A stretch of DNA of 64,000 bases from Rhodocyclales bacterium (GTDB lineage Bacteria > Pseudomonadota > Gammaproteobacteria > Burkholderiales > Rhodocyclaceae). Positions within the stretch are counted from its first letter, which is position 1. Each line of letters starts with the position of its first letter. Below, in pieces: positions 60,855 through 64,000 of the stretch. The notes beneath the pieces were generated by a model. That model had not been told where the DNA came from. It ran no database searches and worked only from the letters and a program-made list of their open reading frames with translations. A program made the translations under genes and the position numbers. The stretch is taken from positions 1 to 64,000 of the forward strand of contig JAPLQY010000049.1 of the NCBI GenBank assembly GCA_026399475.1, read 5' to 3'.

Positions 60855-61789
60855 TTGGGTGCTCCAATCGTATTCTTGACTGTGTGGTAGATCATTTGAA
60901 ATCTGGACTGCTCACATGCTATGCCCAGGTCCCGTCGCAGTATCCGCAGCAATTCCGATGAGTGCCCTTTCCCACGCACCCAGTTGTTCCGAATTGCCGC
61001 GCCAATACCTTCATCATCCAAACGCATTCGTTTAGGTGTTTCCCGCACTCGTAGGTTTGCAAGAGACGCAAGTACGAGGGAGCGATGGGTCGTTGAGCAA
61101 GCGTTGTTGTGGCCATTAAGAAGGACTTCCCTCACAAAATGGCGAAGAGCGCGCTGCGCTAGGTCTGTCTGTGTCCCGCTGTAACCTTTACCCGCATAAT
61201 CGAGACGATCGTCGTAGGGCATCCAACTTCGCGCGAGGGAAACAGGGAGAAATTGCTCTAAGTTTTTACCAAAGAATCGCAGGCGAGCGCTTTGTTCTGG
61301 AGTTACCTGAAGCAGTTCTTCGCGAATCAATTCAACATAGGGGCGTGAGAGCGCTATCAGGACAATGTCCTCAGGATATTTCGAGAGAATATCCAAAAAG
61401 GAAATGCCGAATGGGGTTCCCTGGGATATCAGTGACCACCAAGATTGCGGAGTAGTAGCGGCGATGATCCTATTTGATATGGTATTGCTGGATCCTGAAG
61501 TAACCGTCAGGTTGTAGTTAGGTACTCGGCGATTTGACTCGACAATCCCAAGACCCGCGGACACTATGTAAAGCGAAGCATTGAGCGCGAGAGCACTGGA
61601 TTCTGCTTCTCGAAAACTGCGTCCGCAATACACGTCCCGTGCAATTTTATTGGCGGGGGCGTTCCGAAGGCGATCAATCCATTGTTTTGCTACGGCATCT
61701 ATGGATCCTTGGTCCAAGGATATTGCAGACAGGACATCAGCAATAATGCCTCGTTTGCGGTTCGTACAGTTGGTGATAACAACAGGCAT
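60851..61789 (-). CDS. dpdC: DpdC
   Basis: A 312-residue protein with a Rossmann-like front: VVITNCTNRKRG, YCGRSFREAES and LYIVSAGLGIVESNRRVPNY, the pattern of DUF6884-like/DpdC proteins, and a helical C-terminal 100 residues (VLASLANLRVRETPKRM). In the known system DpdC converts inserted preQ0 to 7-amido-7-deazaguanine (ADG). First gene of its operon; a sigma70-like promoter stands 31-59 bases upstream. Naming is from the pattern plus position beside dpdB and dpdA. Confidence 0.85.
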   Translation of the reverse strand: MPVVITNCTNRKRGIIADVLSAISLDQGSIDAVAKQWIDRLRNAPANKIARDVYCGRSFREAESSALALNASLYIVSAGLGIVESNRRVPNYNLTVTSGSSNTISNRIIAATTPQSWWSLISQGTPFGISFLDILSKYPEDIVLIALSRPYVELIREELLQVTPEQSARLRFFGKNLEQFLPVSLARSWMPYDDRLDYAGKGYSGTQTDLAQRALRHFVREVLLNGHNNACSTTHRSLVLASLANLRVRETPKRMRLDDEGIGAAIRNNWVRGKGHSSELLRILRRDLGIACEQSRFQMIYHTVKNTIGAPK

Positions 61790-61819
61790 GAGATGGCGTG
61801 GCGCAGTAAACTTGTATCA

Positions 61820-61848
61820 ATGATAATGTAAGTCATGCAGTTATTCAA
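61820..61848 (-). promoter_or_regulatory. Sigma70-like promoter of dpdC-dpdB-dpdA-dpdB2
   Basis: On the minus strand, -35 TTGAAT (61848-61843), a 17-base spacer, and -10 TATCAT (61825-61820). Transcription would begin near 61813, about 24 bases before the dpdC ATG. A further TATACT lies upstream in the AT-rich region, so a second start is possible. Confidence 0.5.
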
Positions 61849-61956
61849 GAATGTCGAAAGTATAGTGATAAATAACTGCTGAGCTTAATATTTGATGCTG
61901 GGCTTTGATTGATGCAGATGAATGCGCTGTGAGTACGAACATCCAAGGCATTCGCC

Positions 61957-62397
61957 TTATGGGGTGCGCCTGTCGAACGCGCAGTCGGCATACGCTCGTG
62001 CCACCGCCATCGCGACCCACTCCGGAGGCGCCCCGCCGAACAGGTCAGTAGCGCGTTCTTCGGCCATGGCTAGTGCATCGCGGAAGGATGTCCCGGCTCT
62101 GCGCGCGAACGAGGCATCGATCCGGGTCTGAAAGCGGGCCATGATCCAGGGGTGCTCCATGCCGAGTTCCTCGACCGGTGCATCGGGCAGAACGCCCTTC
62201 GCCATGAACTCGACTGAAGCAGCATCCAGCACGCCGACATGCCAACCAAACTCGTGGTGAAGCTTGTCCCCGAGATAATCGATTGATACCAGGCGGCCGC
62301 TCACGGGGGCCATGGTGCTGTCCCAGGCATGCATGACGAGCCCGAGGTAGCAGCCCCGGATGCGAACAATGTCGCCGGCTTGGAGGGGATCAGCCAT
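61957..62397 (-). CDS. Hypothetical protein (146 aa) coupled to the MetK-like gene
   Basis: A 146-residue protein with a beta-rich N-terminal half (GDIVRIRGCYLGLVMHAWD) that looks like a small beta-barrel, and a helical C-terminal half with FRDALAMAEERATDLF. No recognised family. Starts 8 bases inside the MetK-like gene, so translation is coupled. High GC like the two genes upstream. Function unknown. Confidence 0.6.
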   Translation of the reverse strand: MADPLQAGDIVRIRGCYLGLVMHAWDSTMAPVSGRLVSIDYLGDKLHHEFGWHVGVLDAASVEFMAKGVLPDAPVEELGMEHPWIMARFQTRIDASFARRAGTSFRDALAMAEERATDLFGGAPPEWVAMAVARAYADCAFDRRTP

Positions 62398-63490
62398 GTT
62401 CGGACTCCCCGTCCCAGAACCGGTTGCAGTTCAGATGGCCCCATCGCGCCATTTCCTGAAGCGACGGCAATGATTCGACGAGCCTTGCCGTGATCACGGC
62501 GTTGCCCGTCACGACCGGATCGAGCGTATAGGCGACGGATCTTCCGTCGGCGAGAACCTCCGCATGCACCGGGGCATCGCAGCCGGGGATGTACTCCAGC
62601 GTGACGACCGCCTCGCGCACGTTCAGACGAGCCACCGCCTGCACGGCCAGATCGCGCGCGAGGTAGCCGCCGAGTCGGTCGACCTTGTTCAGATCCTTGC
62701 CGGACCAGGCGCCGCCGCCGATGGGGACCGTCGGGCCGTAGGCGTCGACGACCAGTTTCTTGCCGGAAAGGCCATTGTCGCCGTTCGGGCCGCCGGCGAT
62801 GAACATGCCGGCGCCGTTGAGCACGATGTCCGGCAGGTTCTTTCCGGCACAGGCGTTCTCCACCGCTTCCTCAGCAATGCGGCGCAACAGCAGCCAGTTG
62901 CTACCTTCATGGTGGTTCAACGAGATCGATACGTGCACCGGTTGCCAGTGCGTTCCGTCCGACTGCATCCGCACGATCACCTTGCCGTCAGGACCGACCT
63001 CGCCCGCGCCCTTTGCGATCCGCAATCGCCACAGCTCCTTCCCGATCTGCCTGGCGAGCCAGTGAGCGGGCGGCAGGTGATCCGTCTCCGCCATATGGTT
63101 GGCGTAGCCGATGCAGATGGCCTGGTCGTCGGACAAGTGGCGCAATTCGCGCTCGCCCTCCTCGAACGGGCCGCGGCAGAAAGCCGTGGTGATCTCCAGC
63201 AGATCGGGAGACGGCCCCCAGAGGAGGCCTGCCGCATCGACGCCATACCCTGCCGAGGCATAGGTGTCGCGCACGATGGCCTCGACATCGAGTTTCGCCA
63301 GCACTTCCTGGTGGGCGGCCATTCGTCCGGTGAGGAAGAACTTGTCGAAGACGCAGGCGGCTTCGAGGCCGCATTGTCCGCGCGGATCGCGCTCGCGGAT
63401 AAACTGGACGATTCCGTCCACGGCGGCGTCACACAGCTTGTCGGGATGTCCTGGGAGGACGAATTCGGCGGTTTCGGTGCGTAGTGGCAT
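62390..63490 (-). CDS. Divergent S-adenosylmethionine synthetase (MetK-like)
   Basis: A 366-residue MetK-family protein (usual about 384): PGHPDKLCDAAVDG (HPDK, methionine/ATP site), DDQAICIGYANHM for GDQGxMFGYA, VGPDGKVIVRM, and the strongly conserved P-loop-like GGPNGDNGLSGKKLVVDAYG followed by GGGAWSGKDLNKVDRLGGYLARDLA. Catalytic His, Asp and Lys residues appear kept. It would make SAM from ATP and methionine, but the divergence and the vWA neighbour argue for a specialised copy. AAGGAG 9 bases before ATG. An active enzyme is likely; the housekeeping role is doubtful. Confidence 0.85.
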   Translation of the reverse strand: MPLRTETAEFVLPGHPDKLCDAAVDGIVQFIRERDPRGQCGLEAACVFDKFFLTGRMAAHQEVLAKLDVEAIVRDTYASAGYGVDAAGLLWGPSPDLLEITTAFCRGPFEEGERELRHLSDDQAICIGYANHMAETDHLPPAHWLARQIGKELWRLRIAKGAGEVGPDGKVIVRMQSDGTHWQPVHVSISLNHHEGSNWLLLRRIAEEAVENACAGKNLPDIVLNGAGMFIAGGPNGDNGLSGKKLVVDAYGPTVPIGGGAWSGKDLNKVDRLGGYLARDLAVQAVARLNVREAVVTLEYIPGCDAPVHAEVLADGRSVAYTLDPVVTGNAVITARLVESLPSLQEMARWGHLNCNRFWDGESEHG

Positions 63491-63507
63491 GTCTGTTTCT
63501 CCTTGGA

Positions 63508-64000
63508 TCAGACGAGGGCCGGCAGCTGCCATGCCCTGCCGTGGATAGGGGCCAGGAAGGTCGCTTCCCCTGGGCTGGTGATGACGCCGTGTACCTTCAC
63601 GCGGGCCTTGTTGAGTTTTTCGACATGGGATGACGGGATCGACCCCACCCAGCCGTCGGTGACGATCAGGGCTTTCTTCACTTTCGTTTTAAGGATGTGC
63701 GAGGTCACCACGTCGATGGAGGTGCCTCCGGTCGTATCGAGCACGCCTTTCTTCAATTGCCCGTGGCTGATGTCCGATACGGCCGTGCTGAACAGGTGGA
63801 TCGTCGGGGCGACGTGATCGAGCAGCGTCACCAAGGCTTCGTAGAGCGCCTTGACCACGCCGCTCATGGATCCGGAGACATCGACATAGACATGCACGCG
63901 TTCGCTGCGGGCAAGCCCGGACAGCGACGATTCGGCGCGGAAGAAGAGGGGCGCATTGCCCGTGCAGGCAAGCACTTCGGCGCGCCGGTCGAGCATGCTC
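63508..64000 (-). CDS. vWA-domain protein, C-terminal part (runs off window)
   Basis: The frame is open to the window edge, so the N-terminus is missing. The visible part has a vWA metal site: VDVSGSMSG, the Thr in DTTGGTSID and Asp in LIVTDGWVG. The protein ends 17 bases before the MetK-like start. It is not closely similar to the vWA protein at 32586 beyond the fold. Likely cytoplasmic; partner ATPase, if any, lies outside. Confidence 0.75.
   Translation of the reverse strand, partial: SMLDRRAEVLACTGNAPLFFRAESSLSGLARSERVHVYVDVSGSMSGVVKALYEALVTLLDHVAPTIHLFSTAVSDISHGQLKKGVLDTTGGTSIDVVTSHILKTKVKKALIVTDGWVGSIPSSHVEKLNKARVKVHGVITSPGEATFLAPIHGRAWQLPALV

Noticed and set aside
1-64000. CRISPR arrays, tRNA or rRNA genes
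   Set aside because: No regularly spaced repeats or recognisable RNA gene sequence were seen on reading the window; a dedicated tRNA scan could not be run.

Overview
The window looks like an accessory, defence-rich stretch of a proteobacterial chromosome or large integrative element. Support for a beta/gamma-type proteobacterium is moderate: QueE has the long-spaced cysteine arrangement seen in those groups, there are Gp157/RadC/SSB/PcfJ mobile-element genes, and base composition varies widely along the window. No rRNA, tRNA, CRISPR array or ribosomal protein gene was seen, so the species cannot be named.

Region 1 (1-14.7 kb) is a patchwork: the end of an IS256-family element that has cut into an endonuclease/exonuclease/phosphatase gene, a MAPEG membrane protein and a CobB-type sirtuin. 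Next comes an unusual divergent pair, a Tat-signal-bearing degenerate FtsZ-like protein and a DnaB-like protein lacking Walker A residues. A Cas4-like/DEDD nuclease (DUF2779) with a WYL regulator, a GmrSD-like DUF262/HNH protein, and a trio of MBL hydrolase, PcfJ-like protein and PD-(D/E)XK nuclease follow. A 19-bp palindrome (TGCGACA-N5-TGTCGCA, up to two mismatches) occurs four times, beside the FtsZ-like, DnaB-like and DUF2779 genes and upstream of the DUF262 gene. It suggests one regulon, perhaps read by the WYL protein.

Region 2 (14.9-25 kb) is a minus-strand mobile-element module: ssb, a PcfJ-domain protein, a small plasmid-type conserved protein, a putative annealing-type protein, Gp157, RadC, a C39-like peptidase, a tandem AAA+ ATPase and an HhH-like protein. 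A second WYL regulator is divergent from ssb. Region 3 (26-32.3 kb) holds orphan defence-like genes: an OST-HTH protein, a zinc-ribbon/deoxyribosyltransferase-like protein and an 858-residue protein ending in zinc ribbon plus PD-(D/E)XK nuclease.

Region 4 (35.9-61.8 kb) is the core of the window: an apparently complete Dpd system, the 7-deazaguanine DNA modification-restriction system. queC, a three-domain QueD and queE make the preQ0 precursor. dpdE-F-G-H-I-J-K-D form one tightly overlapping plus-strand operon (restriction half). A convergent minus-strand operon dpdC-dpdB-dpdA-dpdB2 carries the modification half, with two DpdB paralogues flanking the TGT-like DpdA. A 57-bp C-terminal relic of a second queE abuts dpdD. 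Two unknown small genes (159 and 43 residues) sit between queE and dpdE.

The Dpd island is flanked by high-GC blocks that each carry a vWA-domain gene: vWA plus TPR plus a second sirtuin on the left, and a hypothetical protein, a divergent MetK-like protein and a partial vWA protein on the right. The most novel-looking items are the exported FtsZ-like/DnaB-like pair with its palindrome regulon, the triple QueD, the doubled DpdB, the MBL/PcfJ/nuclease trio, and the tandem-AAA/HhH/C39 module.
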